From CALXVA01 sp944393025 (GTDB lineage: Bacteria; Bacillota; Clostridia; TANB77; CAG-508), in the NCBI GenBank assembly GCA_963931445.1, contig OZ007016.1, positions 496,001 through 560,000 on the forward strand: 64,000 bases of DNA, written 5' to 3'. Under the pieces are notes generated by a model, which searched no databases, was not told the DNA's origin, and saw nothing but the letters and a program-made list of their open reading frames with translations. Positions 37,347 through 47,061 of this stretch are shown here, piece by piece. Position 1 is the stretch's first letter. Each line of letters begins with the position of its first letter. The translations under genes and the position numbers were made by a program.

Positions 37347-38035
37347 TATGGGTGACTATGATAAAATGGTTACAATATTAACTCAAAATCGGAAAAATTG
37401 GGTGTGCTGCTAAAGGAGCAAGAAGACCTAAGAGTATGCTTATGGCAGCAACGCAATTTTTATGTTTTGGAGATTATTTAATTTATCAAGGTGCAAGCTC
37501 ATATAATATAAATTCATGCGAAATAAATGAGGTTTTTTACAATTTAAGAATAGATATAGAAAAATTAGAGTATGCTTCTCATATTACTAAAATAATAAAT
37601 GATGTTACAGATGAAAATCAAAATACATATAAAATATTACAATTATTTTTAAATACTTTATATGTATTATCTGAAACAGACAAAAATATGGATTTAGTTA
37701 TAGCAATATTTAAAATAAAATTAATATCTCTTTTAGGTTTTACACCTATAATAGATAAATGCTCAAATTGTAAAAACAAAGATAATGTATTACTAAATTA
37801 CTTTAGCTTTAGAGATAATGGGCTTAAGTGTGAAGCATGTAGCAAACAAGATAAAGGTGCAATACAAATATCAGAAGCAACAAAAAATGCTATAAAATAC
37901 ATAATACTGGCACCACCTAAAAAATTATTTTCTTTTAACTTATCTGATGAAAGCATAAAAGAACTTGAAATTATATCAAAAATATACTTGAATGAAAAAT
38001 TAGATAAAGAATATAAATTAGAAAAGTTATTTTAA
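37303..38035 (+). CDS. recO: DNA repair protein RecO, split by +1 frameshift at CGG
   Basis: RecO binds RecR and SSB to load RecA. The zero frame from ATG 37303 reads MGILKVKGIVISENNMGDYDKM and VTILTQN, then CGG at 37390 and a stop at 37411-37413. The +1 frame continues GKIGCAAKGARRPKSMLMAATQFLCFGDYL, which is the OB-fold end and start of the helical domain, with the four-Cys zinc site (CSNCKNKD...CEACSK). Total 243 residues, near normal. A start inside the second frame would lose the OB fold. Family spacing is T-x-x-x-G-K; a single residue at CGGA leaves one residue fewer, so the exact decoding is open. Confidence 0.82.
37390..37392 (+). other. CGG frameshift site 5 (recO)
   Basis: CAA AAT CGG A: in-frame CGG at codon 30, stop eight codons on. 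Reading GGA next gives GKIGCAAKGARRPKS. Confidence 0.7.
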
Positions 38036-38074
38036 ATTTTAGGGATTTTCCATAAAGTTTAAAATAACTTTTCT

Positions 38075-38134
38075 CTTTGTTATTGTATAGGAAAAATCGA
38101 TAGATTTTGCCTATTAGGTAAAGTTTAAGTTTCC
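38075..38134. repeat. Degenerate inverted copy of repeat part A
   Basis: TATTGTATAGGAAAAATCGATAGATTTTGCCTA followed by AAGTTTAAGTTTCC matches the reverse complement of the first part of the block at 441, including its flanking AAACTT. The closing stem is weakened here. Confidence 0.6.
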
Positions 38135-38244
38135 TTAAAAAAGGTATTGCAAATATACTTTTTTTAATTGTAGTTAAGAATTAAAGATAATAAGAAAAAG
38201 CTACAAAAAACAAGCTATTTCTATACTTATGCCTAGAACAAAAT

Positions 38245-38273
38245 TTGACATAAAGTATAAATTATGATATACT
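38245..38273 (+). promoter_or_regulatory. Predicted sigma-A promoter for the glycosyltransferase cluster
   Basis: TTGACA, 17 bases, TATACT, 43 bases before the first glycosyltransferase gene. Confidence 0.65.
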
Positions 38274-38315
38274 TAATCAGTCAAAAAAGAATTCCTTTAA
38301 AAGGAGAAATATATA

Positions 38316-39548
38316 ATGGGGAACATAATAAAATTTGGTATAGGCTTTGTAACAGGCAGACCAAATGTGTGTAAAATAATTAATAGTACTTATGAAAGAT
38401 TAATTAATCAATTTAAAGATTTAAATAAAAAAGTAGAATTAACTATATATATTTTATTTGATTTAGGCTATCAATATACTACAAGAATAGATTTTTATGG
38501 AATAATACCAAATGTATATAAGGATTTAACAATAAAATATATAACTCCAGAAGATATTGAAGAAGAAAAGAAAAAAATACTTGCAAAAGAAAATTATTCA
38601 AAGTCAGATATAAATTTATTTTTTGGACATGGACATGCAAAGGGAAGAAATTCTCTAATGTATTTTGCATTAAAAGACAAAATGGATTACTTATTATTTT
38701 GGGATGATGATGAATATCCAGTAGCATGTATTAAAGATGAAAATACAAATGAAATAATATGGAAAGAACAAGATAATATAGCAATGCATCTAAAATATAT
38801 ACAAAATGCAGATGTTACAATAGGTTATCATTGTGGTTATATTTCACCAATTCCATATGTGGAATTAAATTCTGAGATAGATGAAGAAAAATTTAAATGT
38901 TATATAGAAGCATTGGGTAATGATATAATATCTTGGGATTCAATAAAAGAAAAATTTATCGAGGCTAATGGAATAACATATGCAGATGAAAATATTGCTA
39001 ATGGTAATGGAAGCTATGAAATAAAACAAGATGGAGCAGGAAAATGGGTTTCAGGTTCAACATTATGTTTGAATTTAAAGCATATTCAAAAAATACCAGC
39101 ATTTTATAATCCTGAAGGTGCAAGGGGAGAAGATACTTTTTTTTCTACTGGATTAGTAGATTCAAAAGTTATAAAAGTACCAGTATATCATTTCCATGAT
39201 GGATTTTTAAAATATACTAATATAGCAAGGAGAAAATATCCAAAAGTTTTAAGAAAAATAAAATCATCAGAAGAACAAATAGAAGAAAGATTTTATAAAG
39301 CTTCTAGAGGTTGGATAAAATATAAACCATTATTTGAGTATATTACAAATAATAACAACTATAAAGAAAGTATAAAAAATACATATAAAAAATTAGAGGA
39401 TTCTTTACCAGAATTAAATAAATTATTTAATAATTCAAATTTTAATATACTTTTAAGAGACTTAGAAGAATATGACAAAAATGTAAAAAAGCATTATGAT
39501 GAATATATTCAAACAAACCAAATTTGGAATAGACTAAAAAATATCTAA
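38316..39548 (+). CDS. Glycosyltransferase-like protein with DDD motif (410 aa)
   Basis: The product opens with a strand and 'GIGFVTGRPNVCKIINSTYERL', then a GT-A-like core with HGHAKGRNSLMYFAL and the acidic metal motif LLFWDDDEYPV. Later GGxGKWVSG-like (DGAGKWVSGSTLCLNLKH) and ARGEDTFFSTGL would be the acceptor side. The C-terminal third is helical. It begins a run of four genes spaced by 12-18 bases, which suggests that they build one surface glycan. The sugar is unknown. Confidence 0.6.
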   Translation: MGNIIKFGIGFVTGRPNVCKIINSTYERLINQFKDLNKKVELTIYILFDLGYQYTTRIDFYGIIPNVYKDLTIKYITPEDIEEEKKKILAKENYSKSDINLFFGHGHAKGRNSLMYFALKDKMDYLLFWDDDEYPVACIKDENTNEIIWKEQDNIAMHLKYIQNADVTIGYHCGYISPIPYVELNSEIDEEKFKCYIEALGNDIISWDSIKEKFIEANGITYADENIANGNGSYEIKQDGAGKWVSGSTLCLNLKHIQKIPAFYNPEGARGEDTFFSTGLVDSKVIKVPVYHFHDGFLKYTNIARRKYPKVLRKIKSSEEQIEERFYKASRGWIKYKPLFEYITNNNNYKESIKNTYKKLEDSLPELNKLFNNSNFNILLRDLEEYDKNVKKHYDEYIQTNQIWNRLKNI

Positions 39549-39561
39549 CAAAGGTGGGAAA

Positions 39562-40533
39562 ATGATGCAGAATAACCCTTTAATTAGTGTAATTATACCA
39601 GCATATAATGTAGAAAAATATATAAATAGATGTATAGAAAGTATTATTTATCAAGATTATAAGAATATTGAGGTTATTATTATAAATGATGGTTCAACCG
39701 ATAATACAAGAGAAATATGTGAACAATATATAAAACAAGATAAAAGAATAAGATTAATCAATACAGAAAATAGAGGAGCTGGAAGTGCAAGAAATACAGG
39801 AATTGAAAATGCTAATGGAAAATATTTTTCTTTTATAGATGCAGATGATTTTATATGTGAGCATTATTATTCAAGGTTATATGAAATGATAAAGAATACA
39901 AATGCAGATATTGCAGAGGGTCATTATAAAAGGGTAAAATCTTATAACGAAAATGTATTTACTAATACAGGAGAACAAAGAGAATATACAAATATAGAAA
40001 AATTATTGATATTATATGGAGAAAATGAAACAGAATATATTAATTCTGTTAGTACTACAAATAAATTATATCGTAAAGAATTATTTGAAAAAGATAAATT
40101 TCCAATAAATCGTATAATTGATGATGAATTTATTATATATAAAGTACTATATAATAGTAAAAAAATAGTATCAACACCAGATATTATGTATGCATATATG
40201 CAAAGCGAAAATAGTGTCATGAGGTCGGGAGTTAAAGAAAAGAGAGTATTTGATACAATAGATGTGTATGATGAAGTATTTGAATTTTTTAAAGATAAAA
40301 AAAATGAACAATTAATTTCATTAATTTTAATCAGATATTTAAATTACTGTATAGAATTAACAACTAAAACCAATTATTCAAAAGAAATAAAAGATAAAAA
40401 CAAAATCTATGAATATATAAAATACAAATTTGAAGAAAAAGGCGAAATTGCTAAAAACAAAATTGATAAAAAAATATATGAGAGATTACATAAAGAATTT
40501 TATAAAATACTAAATGAAGCATTGAAAAAATAA
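39562..40533 (+). CDS. Family 2 glycosyltransferase
   Basis: 323 residues. The GT-A fold begins at SVIIPAYNVEKYINRCIESI, with the metal-binding ENRGAGSARNTGIENANGKY and FIDADDFI, the usual GT2 pattern. A helical C-terminal part follows. Expected to add one sugar from a nucleotide donor on the cytoplasmic side. Second gene of the glycan cluster. Confidence 0.88.
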   Translation: MMQNNPLISVIIPAYNVEKYINRCIESIIYQDYKNIEVIIINDGSTDNTREICEQYIKQDKRIRLINTENRGAGSARNTGIENANGKYFSFIDADDFICEHYYSRLYEMIKNTNADIAEGHYKRVKSYNENVFTNTGEQREYTNIEKLLILYGENETEYINSVSTTNKLYRKELFEKDKFPINRIIDDEFIIYKVLYNSKKIVSTPDIMYAYMQSENSVMRSGVKEKRVFDTIDVYDEVFEFFKDKKNEQLISLILIRYLNYCIELTTKTNYSKEIKDKNKIYEYIKYKFEEKGEIAKNKIDKKIYERLHKEFYKILNEALKK

Positions 40534-40545
40534 AAGGAGAACTAT

Positions 40546-41691
40546 ATGAAAGTTGTATTTATTTCTAATTTTTTAACACATCATCAGGTTCCATTTTGCA
40601 TTGAAATGCAAAAAAGATTAGGAGATGATTTTAAATTTATTTCAACAGTAAAAATATTTGAATGGAGATTGAAACTCGGTTTTGAAGATTTAGATAGTAA
40701 ATATGATTTTGTTATAAAAGCATATGAAAATGAAGAAATAAAAGAAAAAGCAAAGAAGTTAGTATTAGATAGTGATATAGTAATAATAGGTTCAACTACA
40801 GATGAATTATTAACAGAAAGATTAAAACAAGACAAAATAGTTTTTAGATATAGAGCAAGAATTTTTATATTTCCAGATGGGTTTTTTAAAACAGTATTCA
40901 ATAAAGAAAAATTAAAACTATTTTATGACAGACATATAAAATTTAGAAAAAATAAGAATTTGTATTTATTATGTGCAAATGCATATGGATCTAAAGATTT
41001 TAACTTATTAGGATTATATAAAAATAAAATATATAAGTGGGGATATTTTCTCGAAACTAATAAATATGATATAGATAAATTAATTGATAAAAAAGAACAA
41101 AATGAAAAAATAGAAATAATATGGGTAGCAAGATTTATTAAATGGAAGCATCCAGAGGTAGTTGTAAAATTAGCTAAAAATTTAAAAAAATCAAATTGTA
41201 ATTTTCACATTAAAATGTTAGGAACAGGTAAGTTGGAAAGAAAGATAAGGAAAAAAGTACAAAAATTTAAATTAGAAGATGTAATTGAGGTTGTAGGACA
41301 AGTACCAAGTAGTGAAGTGAAAAAATATATGGAAAATGCTAATATATTTATAGGAACTAGTGATAGTCAAGAAGGTTGGGGTGCCGTAATTAATGAATCA
41401 ATGAATGCTGGATGTGCTATAGTAGCTAATAAAAAAATGGGTTCTGTACCATTTTTAATAAAAAATAATATTAATGGATTAGAATATAGTACCTATAAAG
41501 AATTTGAAAATAAAGTAAAATTATTAATAAATGATAAAGAAATGAGAAAAAAGTTAGGAAAAAATGCTTATAAATATATTACAACACAATGGACAAGTAG
41601 TATTGCAGCAGAAAACTTAGTAAAACTATTTGAATCAATACTAAATAATAAAGAAGTTAATGTAATGGAAGGACCAGCTAGTAAAATATAA
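40546..41691 (+). CDS. Family 4 glycosyltransferase (GT-B fold)
   Basis: 381 residues. The N-terminal half begins MKVVFISNFLTHHQVPFC; the C-terminal half carries the donor site IIWVARFIKWKHPEVVVKLA and GTSDSQEGWGAVINESMNAGC with the E-x7-E-like acidic residues of GT4. Only 12 bases from the gene before and 18 to the next. Confidence 0.85.
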   Translation: MKVVFISNFLTHHQVPFCIEMQKRLGDDFKFISTVKIFEWRLKLGFEDLDSKYDFVIKAYENEEIKEKAKKLVLDSDIVIIGSTTDELLTERLKQDKIVFRYRARIFIFPDGFFKTVFNKEKLKLFYDRHIKFRKNKNLYLLCANAYGSKDFNLLGLYKNKIYKWGYFLETNKYDIDKLIDKKEQNEKIEIIWVARFIKWKHPEVVVKLAKNLKKSNCNFHIKMLGTGKLERKIRKKVQKFKLEDVIEVVGQVPSSEVKKYMENANIFIGTSDSQEGWGAVINESMNAGCAIVANKKMGSVPFLIKNNINGLEYSTYKEFENKVKLLINDKEMRKKLGKNAYKYITTQWTSSIAAENLVKLFESILNNKEVNVMEGPASKI

Positions 41692-41709
41692 GAGGGGAAT
41701 GTAAGAAAA

Positions 41710-42501
41710 ATGGAAAAAATAAGATTTAGTATTATTATACCAGCATTTAATGTTGAAGAATATATAGCAAGAGCAATAGATAGTGTTTTAAATCAAGATT
41801 TTAAAAATTATGAATTAATAATAGTAAATGATGCATCAACTGATAATACATCAGAGGTAGTTAAAAAATATGAAAAAGAATTTAATAAATTTAAACTAAT
41901 AAATCATAAAGAAAACAAAGAATCTGGAGGAGCAAGAAATACAGGACTTAACATTGCAGAAGGAGAATACATAATTTTCTTAGACGCAGATGATTATTTA
42001 TATGAAAATGATGTACTTTCTAAAATTAATAATTTAATAGGTGATAAACAAGTAGATGTAGTATATTTAGGATTTAAAATAGGTGGTAATAGAAATGAAC
42101 TTGTAATTCCTACACCAGAAACTTGCACAAAAGAGTATAAAGCTGGAATAGACATTTATCCAAATGTATGGAGTAAGTGTTGGAATTTAGATTTTTTAAA
42201 TAAGAACAATATAAGATTTGTAGAAAATAGGTATTATGAAGATGTACTTTTTGTATATAAAGCTATTATGAAAGTTGAAAAGTATCTGATTGCAGATTTC
42301 CCAGTTCATCATTATATAAGTGGAAGAAAAAATAGTATGACTACAACATTAAATTTAAAAAATATTTATGATACCATAGACAATATAAAAGATATGATGG
42401 AAATAAAAATAAAAGAAGATACAAAAGAAATAGATATGAGAATTAAAAGAGAAATTGATATGTGTAAAAAACGCTTAGAAGATATATATAATGCTATGTG
42501 A
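41710..42501 (+). CDS. Family 2 glycosyltransferase
   Basis: 263 residues with SIIIPAFNVEEYIARAIDSVL, NDASTDNTSE, GGARNTGLNIAEGEYIIFLDADDYL and a YYEDVLFVYKA block that corresponds to the catalytic ED. Last gene of the glycan cluster; the region 42502-42652 after it has no recognised feature. Confidence 0.85.
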   Translation: MEKIRFSIIIPAFNVEEYIARAIDSVLNQDFKNYELIIVNDASTDNTSEVVKKYEKEFNKFKLINHKENKESGGARNTGLNIAEGEYIIFLDADDYLYENDVLSKINNLIGDKQVDVVYLGFKIGGNRNELVIPTPETCTKEYKAGIDIYPNVWSKCWNLDFLNKNNIRFVENRYYEDVLFVYKAIMKVEKYLIADFPVHHYISGRKNSMTTTLNLKNIYDTIDNIKDMMEIKIKEDTKEIDMRIKREIDMCKKRLEDIYNAM

Positions 42502-42652
42502 TTTAGCAAAAAATAAAATATAATTAGAAACTAAATTAATAGTTTTTTAATAAAAGATAGGAGTTGAAGATTTAGTGCAATTTTCTAAGAATATTATTTA
42601 AAATAGTATTACTGAGAAGTTGCCGATTATGTAAAATATAAGGGTGATGTAA

Positions 42653-43108
42653 ATGTATATAATTAAAGAATTTGAAAATAGGTATAATGAAGAGGTTAAT
42701 AACTTTGTTATATCAGTATTTGTTGAAGAGTATGGTTTTGAAAAATTTAGAAAAGGGCTTGAAATACAAAATAATCAAGACTATATTAATGATGGTGGAA
42801 ATTTATGGATTGCATTAGATGAGGATGAAAATGTAATAGGTACAATAGCTTTAAAAAAGCATAATAATGAAGAAGCTGAAATAAAAATGTTATATGTTAA
42901 AAAAGATTATAGAGGAAAAGGATTATCAAAAGAATTATATAATAAACTTATTAAAAAATCTAAAGAAATGAATTTTAATAGAATATTTTTAGGGACTTAT
43001 GATAAATTAGAAAGAGCTATATATTTTTATAAAAAAGTAGGATTTAAACAAATAGAAGAATTATATAATAAAGATGATGGCGCAAGGTATTTTGAATTAT
43101 ATGTATAG
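42653..43108 (+). CDS. GNAT-family N-acetyltransferase
   Basis: 151 residues. The acetyl-CoA loop is KKDYRGKGLSKELYNKL (V..dyRGkGlg..L), followed by the beta-bulge strand and FYKKVGFKQIEELY near the C-terminus. The substrate is unknown. A GGGTGATG sits before the start. It lies between the glycan cluster and pth. Confidence 0.85.
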   Translation: MYIIKEFENRYNEEVNNFVISVFVEEYGFEKFRKGLEIQNNQDYINDGGNLWIALDEDENVIGTIALKKHNNEEAEIKMLYVKKDYRGKGLSKELYNKLIKKSKEMNFNRIFLGTYDKLERAIYFYKKVGFKQIEELYNKDDGARYFELYV

Positions 43109-43164
43109 AGTGGAGTATAGATATAATTTAAAATAATTATTTATAATAAAGGAAAGAATAAATT

Positions 43165-43731
43165 ATGTATATAATAGTAGGACTTGGAAATCCAGAACCA
43201 GAGTATTCAAATACAAGACATAACATGGGTTTTGATGTTATAAATATATTAGCCAAAAAAAATAACATCAATTTAAATAAAGGTAAATTTGATGCAATAT
43301 GTGGTACTGGAATTATACAAAATGAAAAAGTGATTTTGGTAAAACCACAAACATATATGAATAATAGTGGAGAATCAATTAAGAAAATTATTGATTTTTA
43401 TAAAGAATCATTAGAAAATATAATAGTAATTTATGATGATATGGATACTCAAATAGGAAATATTAGAATAAGGTCAAAAGGTGGACCAGGTTCACACAAT
43501 GGAATGAAGTCAATAGTTGAAATGCTATCTTCAGAAAATTTCTCGAGAATAAGAGTTGGAATAGGCAAACCAATAGAAGAATTTGATAGAATAAATTATG
43601 TAATAGGGAAAGTTAAAGATGAAGAAATGCAAGAACTAATAAAAGGACAAGAATTGGCAGTAGAGGCAGTAGAATATTGGCTAGAAAATGGAATAGATAA
43701 TACAATGAATAAATATAACATAAAAAAATAG
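43165..43731 (+). CDS. pth: Peptidyl-tRNA hydrolase
   Basis: 188 residues, family size. Frees tRNA from peptidyl-tRNA that has dropped off the ribosome. IVGLGNPEPEYSNTRHNMGF with the catalytic His, PQTYMNNSGESI, IIVIYDDMDTQIGNIRIRSKGGPGSHNGMKSI and RIRVGIGKP are all present. The gene is followed 16 bases later by an RNase E/G gene. Confidence 0.95.
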   Translation: MYIIVGLGNPEPEYSNTRHNMGFDVINILAKKNNINLNKGKFDAICGTGIIQNEKVILVKPQTYMNNSGESIKKIIDFYKESLENIIVIYDDMDTQIGNIRIRSKGGPGSHNGMKSIVEMLSSENFSRIRVGIGKPIEEFDRINYVIGKVKDEEMQELIKGQELAVEAVEYWLENGIDNTMNKYNIKK

Positions 43732-43747
43732 TACAGGAAGGGATAAT

Positions 43748-44938
43748 ATGCAAGAATTATTAGTAAATACTAATAATGAAAAAACAAATATATTATTAGT
43801 AGAAAATGGGAAATTAATAGAAAAATACGAAGAACAACCAGAACAAGAAAGATTAGAAGGAAACATATATATAGGAATTGTTGAAAATGTATTACCAGGT
43901 ATGCAAGCAGCTTTTGTTAATATTGGTAAAGAAAAAAATACTTTTATACATATTAGAGATGTAATACCTAAAGTAAGTAGCGAAACTGGTAATAAAAATG
44001 AGAATTTTGAAAAATATGATATAAAAGATTATTTAAAACCTAAAATGCCAATTCTAGTACAAATAAGAAAAGATAGTACAAATAAAAAAGGTGCAAGAAT
44101 ATCAGCACATTTAAGTATACCAGGAAGATTTATAGTATTAATGCCAAATGAAAAATTTGTAACAATATCTCAAAAAATAAATGATGAACATGAAAGAGAA
44201 AGACTAAAAAATATTTTAAAAAATAATCTTCCTAAAGGTCATGGAGCAATTATTAGAACATCAGCAGAAAATCAAAAAGAAGAAGAGATATTAAAAGATA
44301 TACAAAAAATTATAAATATTTCAAAAAAAATACAAGATGAATATAATAGTTTAAAGCAAAAGAATTTATTAAATCCTAAATTATTATATAAAAGTGAAGG
44401 AATTTTAGAGAAAATAATTACAGATTTAATTGATCAAGATTTACAAAAAATATATGTTGATAATAAAGAAGTTTATGATTCTGTAAATAAAAAGCTTAAA
44501 GAAGAAAATAAGCAAATTAGTGTACAAATAGAAGAAAATATTTTAAATAAATATGATTTAAAAACACAATTGGAGCAATTAGAAAATAGAAAAATTTGGC
44601 TTAAATGTGGTGGATTTATAACAATAGATAAAACAGAAGCATTAACAGCAATAGATGTAAATTCAGGTAAATACACTGGAAAAAAAGATTTAGAGCAAAC
44701 TATATTTACTGTAAACAAAGAAGCAACTATAGAAATTGCAAAACAATTAAGATTAAGAGATATAGGTGGAATAATTATAATAGATTATATAGATATGCAA
44801 AACAAAGAAAATGAAGAAAAAATAATAGAACTACTTAAAGAAAATTTGAAAAAAGATAGGTCAAAAACACAAATAGCAGGATTTTCAAAATTAAATCTAT
44901 TAGAAATGACTCGTAAACATATGTGTAGTAATGATTAG
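43748..44938 (+). CDS. rng: Ribonuclease E/G family, short C-terminus
   Basis: 396 residues. The S1 RNA-binding domain is at about 35-120 (NIYIGIVENVLPGMQAAFVNIGKEKNTFIHIRDV). The catalytic part has RFIVLMPNEKFVTIS, GHGAIIRTSAEN, the metal Asp in LTAIDVNSGKYTG and GGIIIIDYIDM. The product stops at LEMTRKHMCSND. Most homologues carry further residues with a CPxC zinc link; that part is missing, so the protein is short at the C-terminus but the nuclease core is whole. Confidence 0.82.
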   Translation: MQELLVNTNNEKTNILLVENGKLIEKYEEQPEQERLEGNIYIGIVENVLPGMQAAFVNIGKEKNTFIHIRDVIPKVSSETGNKNENFEKYDIKDYLKPKMPILVQIRKDSTNKKGARISAHLSIPGRFIVLMPNEKFVTISQKINDEHERERLKNILKNNLPKGHGAIIRTSAENQKEEEILKDIQKIINISKKIQDEYNSLKQKNLLNPKLLYKSEGILEKIITDLIDQDLQKIYVDNKEVYDSVNKKLKEENKQISVQIEENILNKYDLKTQLEQLENRKIWLKCGGFITIDKTEALTAIDVNSGKYTGKKDLEQTIFTVNKEATIEIAKQLRLRDIGGIIIIDYIDMQNKENEEKIIELLKENLKKDRSKTQIAGFSKLNLLEMTRKHMCSND

Positions 44939-44961
44939 AAGGCAATAGTTAATTGCCTTCT
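44937..44961. terminator. Bidirectional terminator, rng/acyl-CoA ligase
   Basis: AGAAGGCAAT and ATTGCCTTCT pair around AGTTA, overlapping the ends of the two convergent genes. Confidence 0.8.
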
Positions 44962-46673
44962 AAAATTATTTTTAATTCCTCATGTCTTTTTATTTTTTGA
45001 GTTGTAGTTTTTATTAAAGGTTTGTCAGTTAAAATAATTTCGCGTATACATTTATATGCTGGAATCTTATGATTTACATTTTCCTTTATATCATTCCATA
45101 CTTTATTAAACAAATCTTCTTTAGATAAATTAGATAAAAATTGATCAACATATTCTGTATTATAAACAATTTTAGCACATATTTTAAAATCACCATCTTC
45201 TAGAGGCTTACCAAAAACCATGCTTTCAGATACATAAGGTAATTTGTTAATTAATATTTCAAGTTCTTCAGGAAAAATATTTTTACCATTTTTAAGAACT
45301 ATAACATCTTTTTTTCTACCTGTAATAAATAAAAATCCATCTTTATCAAAATAACCTAAATCACCAGTATAAAACCAAGTATCTTTTAAAACTTCTTGAG
45401 TTGCTTCAGGATTATTTACATATTCTAGCATTACAGTAGGGGATTGTACACAAACTTCTCCAATACCTTCTTCATTAGGATTATCAATTTTTACATTTAT
45501 TCCAGGTAAAGGAAAACCTACAGAACCACATCTTTTGTATTTATCATTTTCACCAGCAACAACAGGAGAGGTTTCAGTTAATCCATAACCTTGTAATAAA
45601 TTTATTCCTAAATCTAAAAATCCCTGTATTGCTTCTTTACTCATTGAAGCACCACCAGCTATTAATATTCTTAACTTTCCACCTAAATTATCTAATATTT
45701 GCTTAAATACTTTTCTACGAATGTCAATACCTATTTTTAATAAACTATTGCATAATTTAGCCATTATATTTACTAATTTTGTTTTTCTTTGTTCATCAAT
45801 TCCTTTTCTTATTTTCTTATACATAATTTCAAGCATTAAAGGTACACAAACAAAACCAGTAACATTAAATTCTGCTAAATTCTTTTGTACATATTTTAAT
45901 CCATCACAAAATGCAACAGTAATTCCAGAATAAGTACCATACAAAAAAGTACAAGTTGATTCAAAAGTATGGTGTAATGGCAAAAATGATAAAAAAGTAT
46001 CATCACTTCTTATATCTGTCATTTGTGCTAAGGCATATATGTCTTCACATATATTTAACTGTGAAAGAGCAACAGCTTTAGAAATTGAAGTGGTTCCAGA
46101 GGTAAATAACATAATAGACATTTCAGAATTATTTATTTTTACATTATCATATTTATTATCTCCATTTACTAATAAAGAATGACCTTTTTGAATTAAACTA
46201 GAGTAAGTAGAAAAATTATCTAAATTGTCCATACATATATATTGTGATAGATTAGAATTTTTTTCTTTAGCAATTTTAGAAAAAATTTCAGAATATTTTT
46301 TATCAAAAATAACTGCTTCTGCTTGACTTCTAATAATAAGGCTTTCTATTTCGTTATCTGGAAGAGCTCTATCAAGTGGCACTACTATCATATCAGAAGA
46401 AGTTATTGCTAAATAACTTACACACCATTCATACCTATTAGGAGATATTATTGCAATTTTCTTTTTAGATAACCCAAGATTAATAAGAGCTGTACCTAAA
46501 GCTTTTATATCATCTACAAATTGAGAATAGTTAATTTTTATATGTTCTTTAGAAGCAGGTGTTTCTTTATATTCAAAAGCAGTTTTATTAGAATATAATT
46601 TGGAGTATCTATCAACCAATTCTCTAAAGTTATTTATTTTATCAGCATTATACAATTTTCTTTTATTTTTCAT
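44949..46673 (-). CDS. AMP-forming long-chain acyl-CoA ligase-like protein
   Basis: 574 residues of the ANL superfamily. P-loop-like LFTSGTTSISKAVALS, GYGLTETSPVV, the adenylate site TWFYTGDLGYFDKDGFLFITGRKKDVIVLKNGKNIFPEE and a final catalytic Lys region (KTTTQKIKRHEEL). It should adenylate a fatty or other carboxylic acid and transfer it to CoA (or a carrier). ATG at 46673 is preferred because AAGGGA lies seven bases upstream. It stands alone between convergent and repeat sequences. Confidence 0.85.
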   Translation of the reverse strand: MKNKRKLYNADKINNFRELVDRYSKLYSNKTAFEYKETPASKEHIKINYSQFVDDIKALGTALINLGLSKKKIAIISPNRYEWCVSYLAITSSDMIVVPLDRALPDNEIESLIIRSQAEAVIFDKKYSEIFSKIAKEKNSNLSQYICMDNLDNFSTYSSLIQKGHSLLVNGDNKYDNVKINNSEMSIMLFTSGTTSISKAVALSQLNICEDIYALAQMTDIRSDDTFLSFLPLHHTFESTCTFLYGTYSGITVAFCDGLKYVQKNLAEFNVTGFVCVPLMLEIMYKKIRKGIDEQRKTKLVNIMAKLCNSLLKIGIDIRRKVFKQILDNLGGKLRILIAGGASMSKEAIQGFLDLGINLLQGYGLTETSPVVAGENDKYKRCGSVGFPLPGINVKIDNPNEEGIGEVCVQSPTVMLEYVNNPEATQEVLKDTWFYTGDLGYFDKDGFLFITGRKKDVIVLKNGKNIFPEELEILINKLPYVSESMVFGKPLEDGDFKICAKIVYNTEYVDQFLSNLSKEDLFNKVWNDIKENVNHKIPAYKCIREIILTDKPLIKTTTQKIKRHEELKIILEGN

Positions 46674-46816
46674 TATAATTCCCTTCAAAATTAACAATAA
46701 AATTTTAAATATATTTTATACCATAAGCAAAAAAAATTCAAGGAAAAAAATGTAATAAAAATAAATAACTTATTCAATATAAATCATATATGTTATACTG
46801 AACAGACAATCATATA

Positions 46817-46972
46817 AGAAAGGCATTTCGCCAAGTATGCCTCTGAAGCAAGTGCGAAATACATGTCACTCGCTTCGCTCGGACAGGCTAAGGATGCCTA
46901 ACCTTGTTGTATAGCAAAAATCGTTAAAGATACTAAAATATATAGTAAAAAGTCGATTTTTACTATACAATA
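46817..46972. repeat. Second copy of the repeat unit (part B followed by a variant part A)
   Basis: Part B matches 490-568 almost base for base (one G-to-A difference in a stem). It is followed by TTGTATAG..., a variant hairpin with a longer interior (TAAAATATATAGTAAAAAG) and ACTATACAA. Surroundings of 46698-47040 contain no gene. Confidence 0.8.
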
Positions 46973-47061
46973 AAAAAGTACATAATTTAATTTAAATAGT
47001 ATTAAAGTATGTACTTTTATGTTATAATTGACATAGATAAGTTTTAAAAGGGGGATTTTTC

